From Asterias amurensis (lineage: Eukaryota; Echinodermata; Asteroidea; Forcipulatida; Asteriidae): a DNA stretch of 64,000 bases. The notes beneath the pieces were generated by a model. It was given only the letters and a program-made list of their open reading frames with translations, had not been told where the DNA came from and did not search any database. The position numbers and the translations under genes are program-made. The DNA is taken from contig NC_092648.1 of the NCBI RefSeq assembly GCF_032118995.1, forward strand, positions 17,078,450 through 17,142,449. Direction: 5' to 3'. Positions 52,941 to 62,700 of the stretch are shown here, in pieces. Within the stretch, counting starts at the first letter, position 1. Every line of letters begins with the position of its first letter.

Positions 52941-52988
52941 TTATAAAGGGCTAACTCGCAGTCTTAAATAGTGCCATAGTATATAAAG
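52941..52988 (+). promoter_or_regulatory. TATA-like elements of the first GPCR gene
   Basis: TTATAAAGG at 52,941-52,949 and TATATAAAG at 52,980-52,988 lie about 110 and 70 bp upstream of the receptor ATG. A start site about 30 bp downstream of either would give a short leader with no intron. This is inference from motif and spacing only. Confidence 0.4.
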
Positions 52989-52990
52989 AG

Positions 52991-53020
52991 ATGTCAGTTT
53001 ACAACGACACGGTCTTTTGA
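52991..53020 (+). promoter_or_regulatory. Possible upstream ORF in the GPCR leader
   Basis: ATG to TGA encodes nine residues (MSVYNDTVF) and ends 29 bp before the receptor ATG. It would be in the mRNA only if transcription starts upstream of 52,991, for example from the TATA-like motif at 52,941. Confidence 0.25.
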
Positions 53021-53049
53021 ATATTTGAAAGGAGCACCGAGCGAGTAAG

Positions 53050-54186
53050 ATGGAGGCAACGGAACCTAATACATCATCCTTGAACACGGTTAATGAGTGT
53101 AGCGACTTCTCGCCACTCGACCTGACAGATGAGGAAGATGCGGCTATCTTCGTCCTCAATGCTGGCACGGGAAGGATCATGATGATCGTTTTGTATAGCA
53201 TTCTAGCGGTGGGCATCCCCAGCAACCTTGCGTTCCTGTTCGTTGTCTACCGTGTCCGGTGCATGCAGACCTCGACCAACGTGTACCTGTCCAGCCTGGC
53301 CATTTCAGATATCATGTTCCTAGTGGTCAGCATAGTGCAGTACTATTTCTACTTTATTAATCCGGTGAGAAGCCACATTCCCAGTGCGGAGTTGGTCACC
53401 TGCGTGGGTGCTTTTATCCCCCAGTACATCACCTACTTCGCCTCGGTCTCTATGGTCACTATGGTCACCTTGGAGAGGTACAAGGCAGTGTGCAAACCAC
53501 TTGAGAAGATACGGAGGAGCAGAGGGAAGGCGTGGCTCTGGAAACTTGTTATCGGTAGCTGGGCCGTTGCTGTTGGACTGGCTGGTATCTCCATGTTGCG
53601 GTACGGTAAACTTATCAGGTATTGCGCCATTTGGCCAGACAGGGCAGAGTACGACGACCTCCCCGTAGTTCTTGGGTACTGCGTACCGGTGAATACATGG
53701 GGACTGGTTGCTGGCCATCTTCTGGAAATAGTCGTGTTTATAGTCGGCATGATAACAAACGTTACCATGTATGTGATGATGATCTTTAGCCTCCACACCC
53801 GGGTGAAACGAAAACGGGAGCACAGCGTGGTGCCTTCGTCACACACCAAAGAGGCGCTGAACGTACGGAACCAAGTGGCTCTGATGTTGGTCAGCAATGG
53901 TGTCGTCTTCTTTCTGTGCCAATTGCCGTATGTTGCATGCTCATGCGCAACACTCATCGAGAATCTAATGGGTGTTCCACGTACGGTCACTTACAAGAAG
54001 TTGGTGATTCTAACAACTATCAGCCATGTTTGTCTCTTCCTGAATTCGGCGGTAAATCCGTTCATATATAATGTGTCGAGTCGCCACTACCGGAATGCTT
54101 TCGTTCAAGCTTTCTTCGGTTCCTCTGCAAAGGGAAATCATCAGAGAGTTGTCAGAACAGACAAATATAAAGACGCAATGTTATGA
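53050..54186 (+). CDS. Rhodopsin-class GPCR, peptide-receptor-like (intronless)
   Basis: This single open exon of 378 codons has all class A landmarks. The N-terminus is short, with one N-glycosylation site (NTSS, residue 7). TM1 is at about 42-67 (SN where GN is usual), TM2 has LAISD at 83-87, and TM3 starts after Cys118 and ends in ERY at 142-144. Cys192 in the second extracellular loop is the likely disulphide partner. TM6 has FFLCQLPY at 287-294, TM7 has NPFIY at 336-340, and a short basic tail follows. The protein should couple an extracellular ligand, most likely a neuropeptide, to G proteins at the plasma membrane. TM7 (LNSAVNPFIYN) and TM2 (NVYLSSLAISD) resemble the TRH/ghrelin-type peptide-receptor group, but the ligand cannot be read from the sequence. 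A related gene lies 3.1 kb downstream on the same strand. Confidence 0.94.
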   Translation: MEATEPNTSSLNTVNECSDFSPLDLTDEEDAAIFVLNAGTGRIMMIVLYSILAVGIPSNLAFLFVVYRVRCMQTSTNVYLSSLAISDIMFLVVSIVQYYFYFINPVRSHIPSAELVTCVGAFIPQYITYFASVSMVTMVTLERYKAVCKPLEKIRRSRGKAWLWKLVIGSWAVAVGLAGISMLRYGKLIRYCAIWPDRAEYDDLPVVLGYCVPVNTWGLVAGHLLEIVVFIVGMITNVTMYVMMIFSLHTRVKRKREHSVVPSSHTKEALNVRNQVALMLVSNGVVFFLCQLPYVACSCATLIENLMGVPRTVTYKKLVILTTISHVCLFLNSAVNPFIYNVSSRHYRNAFVQAFFGSSAKGNHQRVVRTDKYKDAML

Positions 54187-54597
54187 GTCGAACCATATAA
54201 TTATCTAAACTATCTTTTCTTCTCTATTAATACGTCGGCCGCGCCGAGATGTGTAGTGTGCTGCGAAACAGGCATTTGTCACTTAACTTTGTTCTTGGTT
54301 TCAACACTGCCATTTATCGCAGGGATAAATCCGATTACTATATTATATCAGATATGATTGCATAGAAAGACTTGCCTCACTTTAATACCCAGGTCGTCAT
54401 AAGTGACGTCAGACTCATTACTGGTGACCATTTTATGGATTTATAATTTTTTAAGTAAATTTCCCATTATGATCAACTGGTAATTGATGTTGCGGGTGCA
54501 ATGGTCTTCATTTAATGCTCATGTATAGTTGTGATTTATATGTATTTATAACAAATAGTTAGGCCTATAGATTGTATAGCCTTATGCGTCTGTACAT
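54187..54597. other. 3' flank of the first GPCR, nothing recognised
   Basis: AT-rich sequence after the receptor stop codon, with no recognisable repeat, exon or clear AATAAA signal. Confidence 0.5.
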
Positions 54598-54960
54598 TCA
54601 AGGCAGGGTATACTTTTGGTCAGTGCTCAACACGTTGATTATCATAAAAACTTACTTGGTAAAAGAGCACCGGAGAGCTGTCGATATACAAAACATTGCT
54701 AGAAACGACCCCTTTGAAGTATGTGTTGTTTTATAGAAAGAGGTAAATTTCACCCAAAAAGTTGATTCGAAAAAGACTTCAGGTCTCTAATAGCACACAA
54801 TTCTATGCCACCCGGTGTTTTTCTGTCATTATTTTCTTGCAACTTCGATGATCAAATGATCCAAAATGTTCACATGTTTGTTATATTTCGTGCATATTAT
54901 GTTTGGATACACCATTTGAGGACACTGGTCTTTGACAACTATCAAAAGTATACCCTACTT
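54598..54960. mobile_element. TTAA-type MITE, eroded copy
   Basis: Internal blocks match the family: AAACTTACTTGGTAAAAGAGC, TACAAAACATTGCTAGAAAC, TTTTTCTGTCATTATTTTCT, TGCAACTTCGATGATCAAAT, and GACACTGGTCTTTGACAAC near the right end. Both termini are mutated (AAGGCAGGGTATACTTTTGG on the left), so this is an old copy. Confidence 0.7.
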
Positions 54961-55547
54961 ATATAGGGCCTACTTGAAAATGATAATATTAACACCAGTT
55001 GGGCGAAATCCTTAATTGTTTAAAAAGTAACCATAAACGGAGTTCATGTCTTATTCTCTGTTTTGTTGTTGTGATTTGTTAAACTTATTTTCCAGGTGTA
55101 TTTTTCATGGCTTAACTTTACTATTCAAAGGTGGTTTTTTTTCGCCATTAACCACAGGCTGTTTTTTTTTTTGCTGAGACAGAATCGTGCATAGCATGGT
55201 AAATTGGGCTTTCGAATACGCGCAAAAACAGGGTGCGTTCCGCTTTCGCAAGCGTTTTTGCCAACGTTTGCCAACAATGTAAGTGATGGGACGAACTGTG
55301 GGCCGCCAACGGTAGCAAACATAAGCTAACTATAAGCCGAGGTGTTGGTGGTTGGTTTCAAAACGGCGGACAATTTAAGCAGATGATTTTCTTGTCACGA
55401 AAATAATTATAATAGTGTGTTTCCGGTGGTTGATAACACAGTCAGGTGGAGTTTAAATATCAACTTAATTTGTTCTGGTCATGATGTACGACAGAGAACT
55501 AAAATACACCTATGAAACCGGTACAGCAAAAACAACTTAACAAAACA
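54961..55547. other. Intergenic sequence, nothing recognised
   Basis: No gene is visible. It contains T-runs near 55,133-55,172 and a moderately GC-rich patch at about 55,200-55,320 with two similar motifs (GCGTTTTTGCCAACGTTTGC followed by CAAC). I see no reliable structure. Confidence 0.4.
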
Positions 55548-56066
55548 TGCGGTGTCGCCATCTTCATTACAGATGTGCCGCTGTCAGATGCAATTGTGTC
55601 CGCCATGCAATACTGTCCGCTCCGGACACTTTTGCATATGCAATCGTGTCCAGGGCTATGCAAATACCGTCCGGTGGACATGTACATGTACAGTAAGCGA
55701 GCGTGCATGCACTGTACCTACCTACATATATATGCAGCATGAATATTCACGTATTTTATGATTGCAGCGAATACCCAACGGCTGAACATTTCCCATGTCT
55801 TTCATGACATGCACTTAGCTTGTAACAAAATGGCGAACGTGTTCCGTCGACCAAGGGCGTTTAATTTACTGCAAGGACGGTTTTGCACGGGGGCGGACAC
55901 AACTGCATGTGCAAATGTGCCCGGGCGGACACGATTGCATTATGCAGCAGTGTCCGGGCGGACACGATTGAATATGCAAAACCGTCCGGCGGACAGTATT
56001 GCATATGCAATAATATCCTCCGGATGGTATTGCATAGAGAACATAATTGCATGCGACACCGCCCTG
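55548..56066. mobile_element. Palindrome-cluster element with GGTGTCGC ends
   Basis: The left edge, GCGGTGTCGC (55,549-55,558), is the reverse complement of the right edge, GCGACACCGC (56,053-56,062). Between them are two clusters (55,565-55,680 and 55,885-56,050) of a loosely repeated unit. The unit combines a GTCC-GG-GGAC dyad (GTCCGGGCGGACAC, GTCCGGCGGAC, GTCCGGTGGAC) with a TTGCATATGCAA dyad (55,632-55,643 and about 55,999-56,010). The middle 200 bp is unlike the clusters. It is probably a non-autonomous DNA element. ATGCAAAT at 55,658 matches an octamer site by chance or by origin. Confidence 0.6.
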
Positions 56067-56139
56067 ATTGACTTTACTAAGTGCACAACCAATCGTTCCA
56101 TGGATCAAAAAACGTTTGCGCTAGTGCGATCTATTTTCA

Positions 56140-56528
56140 TTAAAGACAGTGGACACTTATAGTAGTTGTCAAAGACCAGTCTTCTCACTTGGTGTATCTC
56201 AACATATGCATAAAATAACAAACCTGTGAAAATTTGAGCTCAATTGGTCGTCGAGGTTGCGAGATAACTGTGAAAGAAAAAACACCCTTGTCACACGAAG
56301 TTGTGTCCTTTCAAATGCTTGCTTTCGAGACCTCAAATTCTAAATTTGAGGTCTCGAAATCAAATTCGTGGAAAATTGCTCCTTTCTCAAATACTACGTC
56401 ACTTTAGAGGGAGCCGTTTCTCACAATGTTTTATACTATCAACAGCTCCCCTTTACTCGTTACCAAATGAGGTTTTATGCTGATAATTATTTTGAGTAAT
56501 TACCAATAGTGTCCGCTGCCTTTAAGTG
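56140..56528. mobile_element. TTAA-flanked MITE, copy 2
   Basis: The left end is TTAAAGACAGTGGACACT and the right end is AGTGTCCGCTGCCTTTAAG, giving TTAA on both sides. The interior is close to the 46.7-kb copy throughout, including CACCCTTGTCACACGAAG and the hairpin TTCGAGACCTCA / TGAGGTCTCGAA at about 56,326-56,360. The good state of both ends makes this the best local reference for the family. Confidence 0.85.
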
Positions 56529-57312
56529 AAAGTCACTATAGGTCGTGTCCAAATTGACAGAGACAGATTTCACCGACATTACACTGTACATGCGCATTCA
56601 ATATTTGTTGAATAAAATTGCTCGAATATAGATCCTTCTCATTTGAGATTTTTCACAGTAAACGCAAATTTTTTCGCAAAATAGATTAGGAAACTCGTTC
56701 ATCAACACTCTGAAATAAAACAAATCCATGATTTTTGTTTGTAAACAGCGTGAACGACACGACCAAGTTTTTAAGAACTTGTCTGTCTGCCTTTCATCTA
56801 TGCTGGCCTTTGCTTTATATTGAATAGTTGTGATAACATTGAGAATTCATTATAATAATTGTACCATTGTGGCCGGATTGTTAACGTAGACAGAGACACG
56901 GGGAGAAATCGATACTACTCGTTGTATCTACTTAAAATTTAATTGTTTTTAAAATGCGTTGTTTGCATGGCTGAATACAGCCGTGTATATATTTATGACT
57001 AAATTACAACCTTGGTTTTAATGTAGCCTCTTTCAGATTCTCTCGACAAAAAAATCAACCAGCACTTTGTGTAAGATCAAGTTAAATAGACTTTCACCTA
57101 CTGTATCCATTTTATGCTGGTTGCACTCTTCCTTAAAATAAAACCAGATTTGCATTAAATATTAAAAAGAGCCAACTACGGGAAACCGTTCATACATTGA
57201 TATTGGATACAAGTGGCTTGTTGACGATGAGCAGCTAAATCTGAGTCTTGACTCCATTGGATTTCTACGCTAAAGTTTCCCGCGGGCATTGATAGTAAAT
57301 CAAAAAGCTGCA
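56529..57312. other. Upstream region of the second GPCR
   Basis: AT-rich sequence with no gene. No convincing TATA box sits close to the receptor start. ATATTAAAAAG at about 57,158 is only a weak candidate. Confidence 0.4.
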
Positions 57313-58356
57313 ATGGAGTTCGTGGAATCGGTGTGCACCAACTCGACACTGTCCATTTTAAACCTAACGATGGAAGACCAAGCCGACCTGTATATTTTAC
57401 CAGAAGGCACAACACGGACAATGATGTTCGCCCTGTTTGTCATCATGTGCGTTGGGGTGATCGGCAACATGGCGTTTCTCTTTGTGGTGTTCAGAGTGAA
57501 TGAGATGCGAACACCCACTAATGTGTACCTGAGTTTCCTTGCACTGTCCGACACAATCTTTCTCGTGATTGGTACTTTCTTTTATTACACGTATTACAGT
57601 GAGATGGTAAGAAGCCACCTCTACACCGCATCTAGGGTCGGATGCTTCGGTGCCTTCTTCCCTCAGTACATCACCTACTTTGCCTCTATCGCAATGATAA
57701 CTCTGGTATCCAAGGATAGATACCACGCCGTGTGCAACCCTCTAGACTATCACAAGAGAGGCAAGAGTAAGTTGGCCTTCCAATGGAGTCTGGTTGGCTT
57801 AGTAGCTGCTGTTATCCAAGCAGTTCTACTCATGACTAGATACTGGAACCTGGTCAGGCTTTGTGTCATCTGGCCCACGTCATTAGAGAAATATCTCGAT
57901 CTACCGAGAATCATTGGTTTCTGTACTCCCACCGGAGAATGGGGAGTTGTCATCGGCCATCTTGTCGAATTCGTGGTCTTTGCGACTGCCATGGTGATAA
58001 ACAGCATCTTGTACGCAAAAACTATAAGAAGTCTGAGTGCAAGGGTCACTAGGAAGAAACGGCTACCACAAGACGTGAAGGTCCGGAACCAAGTCTCCCG
58101 TATGCTGATCACCAATGGAACTGTATTCTTTCTCTGTCAGACTCCCTTCATCGTGATCACTCTCATGTTCCTTGTGGAACACCTTGCTGGTATTGACGCG
58201 TCCTATTCTTATAGGAAGCTTGCGTTTCCACTGACAGTCAGCCACGTTTTCGTGTTCCTTAATTCTGCAATAAATCCGGTAATTTACAATATAGCAAGTT
58301 CCCATTATCGTAATGCTTTCGGGAAGGCGTTTCGCTTTCGTAGGGAGCTTGGTTAA
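57313..58356 (+). CDS. Rhodopsin-class GPCR, paralogue of the upstream receptor (intronless)
   Basis: I chose the ATG at 57,313 (MEFVESVCTNS), giving 347 residues; the open frame runs eight codons further upstream but without an ATG. Class A landmarks are N-glycosylation sites at residues 10 (NST) and 17 (NLT), TM1 with IGN at 50-52, TM2 LALSD at 76-80, and Cys111 with Cys184 as the loop disulphide. DRY is at 135-137 at the end of TM3, FFLCQTPF at 272-279 in TM6, and NPVIY at 321-325 in TM7. It aligns without large gaps to the gene at 53,050. Both have FPQYITYFAS- or IPQYITYFAS-type TM3 starts, a VRSH first loop, and HYRNAF after TM7. It is therefore a tandem duplicate with its own ligand or expression specialisation, probably peptide-binding. 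It keeps the standard DRY and GN that the first copy has changed. Confidence 0.94.
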   Translation: MEFVESVCTNSTLSILNLTMEDQADLYILPEGTTRTMMFALFVIMCVGVIGNMAFLFVVFRVNEMRTPTNVYLSFLALSDTIFLVIGTFFYYTYYSEMVRSHLYTASRVGCFGAFFPQYITYFASIAMITLVSKDRYHAVCNPLDYHKRGKSKLAFQWSLVGLVAAVIQAVLLMTRYWNLVRLCVIWPTSLEKYLDLPRIIGFCTPTGEWGVVIGHLVEFVVFATAMVINSILYAKTIRSLSARVTRKKRLPQDVKVRNQVSRMLITNGTVFFLCQTPFIVITLMFLVEHLAGIDASYSYRKLAFPLTVSHVFVFLNSAINPVIYNIASSHYRNAFGKAFRFRRELG

Positions 58357-58435
58357 TAATGTTGTTCCTGAACACGGACAAAATATCAACATAACAATGT
58401 ACTTGTTTTTGTATAATACATAGCTTTATATTCGT
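58357..58435 (+). other. Short 3' flank of the second GPCR
   Basis: Only about 80 bp separate the receptor stop codon from the next MITE, so the mRNA 3' end probably lies inside or beyond that element. Confidence 0.4.
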
Positions 58436-58810
58436 GGCACTGGACACTATTGGTAATAACTCAAAATAATTGTTTGCATAAAAACTTACCTGGTAATGAG
58501 CAATGCAGAGCTGTTGATAGTATAAAACATTGTGGGAAACGGCTCCCTGTGAAGTAACGTAGTTCTTTTACAAAGAGGTAATTTCTCACTCAAATATTAA
58601 AATACTTCAGGCCTGAAGCCCTTTTTCGGCATGTGAAAGCACACAAATTATTGTGCAACAAATGTGTTTTTCTGTCATTATTCTCCTGCAACTTCGATGA
58701 CCAACTGAGGCCAAATCTTCAAAGATTGGTTATTTTGTGCATATCTTTGGGTACACCAAGTGCGAAGACTGGTCTTTATCAATTACCAAAGGTGTCCTGT
58801 GCCTTTTAAT
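58436..58810. mobile_element. TTAA-type MITE, second subfamily
   Basis: The left end, GGCACTGGACACTATTGGTA, and the right end, ATTACCAAAGGTGTCCTGTGC followed by CTTTTAA, form the inverted repeat with TTAA on the right. The middle carries TTCAGGCCTGAAGCC, a self-complementary core that replaces the GAGACCTCA hairpin of the first subfamily. Confidence 0.8.
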
Positions 58811-59515
58811 CCTCCCGATTTTTGCTTATAAAATTATTGTCACTTTTGTTAGTATTTATCATCTGTTGTAAATTCACTTTAAAGAATATACGTATTAACA
58901 TACTGTTACATACTGTCCATAACGTAAATTAAAACTCATCTATGTTAGTATAAAACATTGTGTTGTGTCACGGGGTAGGACTAGGATGTGGGAATATTTG
59001 TTTTTGTTCAAGCTCACGTTCGATGACTTTTTTTTTTAATTTAAATTTCTGCTGCGATAATAACACTAACAGCCGTTTAAATAACCTGTCCTCACCTGAA
59101 CCAGTTAAACGATTAGGCAGCAGGTGGAACGTAAGTTAGGTAACGCCCACTAACCCGTTATCACCCACAGGTACTCGTAACCAAATTTTTAGGGGTAAAG
59201 AGGCAACTTCCCCTTTGGGCAATGCAACCAATTTGCCATCATCGCGGGACACGGACATTTTCGTAATCTTATCTGTATTATTATGGTCCATGTTATTGCT
59301 TAGTCTACATTTGTATATGGCTTCAAGCTGAGGGTTTGATGTGCTGGGGTATCAAAGTTCAGATATAATCTCTACTCAAATTGAGCATAAATAAATATTG
59401 GGACCTGTGTTGTTCCAGCTATCATATTACCGCATATTGGTGTTGGCGATTGGGGCACTTATCCTACCGTGTAAAAAGCTCCGACTATACAAGCGCCCAT
59501 AATATCATTTTAAGG
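58811..59515. other. Intergenic / 5' region of the NAALADase gene
   Basis: No gene is visible. TTAGGTAACGCCCACTAACC followed by CGTTATCACCCAC (about 59,136-59,169) and a T-run near 59,030 are the only marked features. The frame of the first NAALADase exon is open upstream to about 59,381 but has no ATG there, so this is likely 5' UTR or promoter. Confidence 0.4.
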
Positions 59516-59745
59516 ATGGAGAAATTTGACGACCAACCATCCGGTAAAAAGACCACAACGTGGCCAAGTATTATTTTCTGGGTGATAGTTTGTTTTCTCG
59601 TTGCGATTGGTCTGGGTTTGGGGGTAGTCATTGGATATTTCTCAGCACCGACTGGACCAGAATGCTCCTCTGCCGACTCGAGCACCGGAACTTCGGCGAA
59701 TGTCATAGACAAGATCATTGCAGCTAATATTGAGGAGAACTTGCG
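59516..59745 (+). CDS. NAALADase-like exon 1 (cytoplasmic tail and membrane anchor)
   Basis: The ATG at 59,516 has A at -3 and G at +4. The exon encodes [20 protein letters not shown] and a hydrophobic anchor, [18 protein letters not shown], with positive charges before it, as in type II proteins. A Ser/Thr/Gly-rich stalk follows. The donor is TTGCG/GTAGGT, with two bases over, which complete Arg in the next exon. Confidence 0.9.
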
Positions 59746-62700
59746 GTAGGTGTGTGTATTGTTTATATTATTAAAAAGTTACATAATGTATGCTTTATGG
59801 TTCTCCTTTCTCACTATTCATGTATGTCCACTTCACTGCTTTTGTTACACTAACACATAGTTACCTGTTCACGTTTGTTGTGTTGTCATTTAGCCTTCGA
59901 GAAAGACTGTTTTGGTCGAAACATCAGGCCCTTAACTATTTTTTTTTTTCATTTAATATATATCAAATAATTAACCACAAGGGAAACTGGCTGGGTTAAT
60001 TTAAACCCATTTTGGGGTTGAACAAAGAATATTTTACTATAGAGCGGGATTTGTACAAACGACCTCTGCATTGACGTGCCGGCGCTCCACCAGCTGAGCT
60101 ATCTAGCCATTTGGCGATCTCCCTATTCAGTAGCCATATAACTGTTAAATGACGTATAGCCAGAATCACACCCAAGTTTAAGATGAGTTTGGGAAGTGGT
60201 CACCGTGAGTATCATTTGAGCTTTGTCCGAAATTGCATTACTGCGTCGTAACCCCGATTTCTGTATGCATTTAGGCAAAACCTGCAAAATAGCTGACCGA
60301 CTTTGAAAAGGGTCAAGTTTAAAGTTAACCCATTCCCAAATTTGTAGGCAACTCTAACTGGTCTAACCAACTCACCTTTTTATGTGTTCCTCATGATGAG
60401 AGGCACAACAACGCACATGGCAATAATGTAAGATGAGTTTCAGTTCAGATTTAAACCATTTTGGGGACTGTATGGCCATGAAGTTGCTGTTCGAGAGAGA
60501 CTTTGTTATAGTTAGTTTCTGACACTTAGACTGTTTTATTTCTTGGTTATAAATGCAGATATTTCACGAACAAACCACATATTGGTGGCTCGCCAGCAGA
60601 GCATGAAAACGCTGAGTACATACGGGACAAGTGGCTCGAACAGGGACTGGATTCTGCCAAACTAGTTCCTTACGATGTACTCCTATCATATCCAGATGAG
60701 AATATTCCCAATAAGGTAGGCTTCAGAATAAAGAAAACGGTAGTGTCGCTCATTTCTATTCATTAATTTGTCTTCTTCCCTGGGTTTCATATTACTGAGA
60801 CTAACGGTACGGGAACCGTGTGTTTCATATTTCCGTGACCGTGGTTATACGAGATTCACGGTATAACCTTTTGTAAAGCGCCTTTTCATCAATATCAAAG
60901 CGCCGAAAAGAGCAAAACCAATGGAACTATACTATACTATAATACATCTGATAGAAACAAGTTTTAAGACATCTGTTTAACAACGGCAAAGAGTTGCTGT
61001 TTCTGATGCGTACTGTGTGAGGTTGTTGAGTGTTCGGTATCGATATGTTGGGCGCGATCGGTCAATCTGCGCGATCAACCGATCGCGCTGCGCTATTGAA
61101 CGATCAAATTAAGATCAATTGGTCGCGCAGCAATCGGTCGATCGCGCAACAATCGGTCGATCGCGCAACAATCGGTCGATCGCGCAATGACATCTTTGCG
61201 CGATTGACCGATTGCGCTACGAGTATTTTTTCCCGTTATCAGCGGATCGCGCAGGAAAGGTTCTGCGCGATTTACCGATCGTGCAGGAATGGATTTGCGC
61301 GATCGACCGATAGTGCAGGAAAAGTTTTGCGCGATCTACCGATCGTGCAGGAATGGTTTCGCGCGTTCGACCGATCGTGCAGGTAAACTATTCCTTGGGC
61401 GGTTTCTCAAAGCAATACAATTCATAGCAGGACAAATTTTCAGTATCACCATAGTGATTTATATAGTGACGTCACACTACGATTGATTTGCAGTTACAAT
61501 CAATGTTACATCTTTGTGAATTCGGCCCCTGAACATCAGCCGACCGCGCCAAACAATTCCTGCACAATCGGCCGATCGCGCAAAATCATTCCTGCACAAT
61601 CGACCGATCGCGCCGAGCCATTCCCGCACGATCGGTTGATCGCGCATGTTCGTTGCCGAATGTTGCGCGATCGACCGATTGTTGCGCGATCGACCGATTG
61701 TTGCGCGATCGACCGATTGTTGCGCGATCCACCGATTGTTGCGCGATCGGTTGATCGCGCAGATTGACCGATCGCGCCCAACAGATATACTGTGTTATGG
61801 GACCAATGTCTTTCTTCAGCCTTTTCATTTGTTTTTTTGTCAATTTGATTTCAAATTCCAGGTTTCTATTTTAAATGATGGCGTGGAGATATTTAAGAAC
61901 CAAGAGGAAGAGGCAATACTTCGACCAGAAGATGACCATCCCAATGTTGTACCTCCATTCAATGCCTACTCGTACCAAGGTGAACCAGAGGTAATATTGT
62001 GTTTGTTCATACATACATGTATATAAGCTCAACCACATACATAATCTCAACCAACACCACCAGTCCAGCACCAGTCAACCACCACCTGTATAGTCCAGTA
62101 TTCTCCTGAAGACGAGAAGAATATACTGTTCGAAACGTCGAGACCAAACCGGCTCTTTTCAGAGCCACCACTCCTTCAAAAGAGATTTTACTCATGGTTG
62201 TACCCGCAAGTTTACTATTCATATTTATATTTATAGTTACTCTAGTTATGTCCTTTGTTTGTGCTTGAATAGTTACACTGCAAAAACGTTGGTCAAATTA
62301 TTTGTTGGGCAAAGTAACTTCAACAATTATTGGTCGATAATTGCCCAACAAAACCAATAATTGGTGTTGTTGGGCAAACATTTTGTTTGCCAATTTTTTG
62401 TTTAAAAAGCGGAACAAAAGTTGGGCAAGTGTTGGGCAAATAATTCGTAATCTGAATTTATCATAACTGTTGGTTACACTTTTGCTTATTTATTGGGCAA
62501 CTTTTTGGGTAACTTTAATTAATTTTGATTGTTGGTTAAAATGATGCACATTAGTTGGTCGAAATCATCCGATCATGCGCACTACGATCAAAGAGTTGCC
62601 CAAAAGTTGGGTATGGTATAAAAAACATAGCGATATTTTCCAACATGGCGAGTGGAGGAGTGGCTGTGACGAGCGGGGTTGTCCAGTAGATATAGATCAA

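Noticed and set aside
53320..53990. Long minus-strand open frames (167 and 185 codons) opposite the first GPCR
   Set aside because: They are antisense shadows of a GC-balanced coding exon, with no family features.
57289..57312. Eight extra N-terminal codons for the second GPCR
   Set aside because: The upstream frame starts at TTG, not ATG. The first ATG is at 57,313.
59381..59515. 45-codon N-terminal extension of the NAALADase-like protein
   Set aside because: There is no ATG at 59,381. The ATG at 59,516 has good context and gives a family-like N-terminus directly before the membrane anchor.
61030..61843. Open frames of 81-118 codons on both strands with repeated Arg-Ser-Ile or Asp-Arg-Pro runs
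   Set aside because: They read through the GATCGCGC foldback repeats and have no independent support.
62151..62166. Nearby histone gene to explain the stem-loop
   Set aside because: I looked at the preceding several hundred bases on the + strand and found no histone-like coding sequence.
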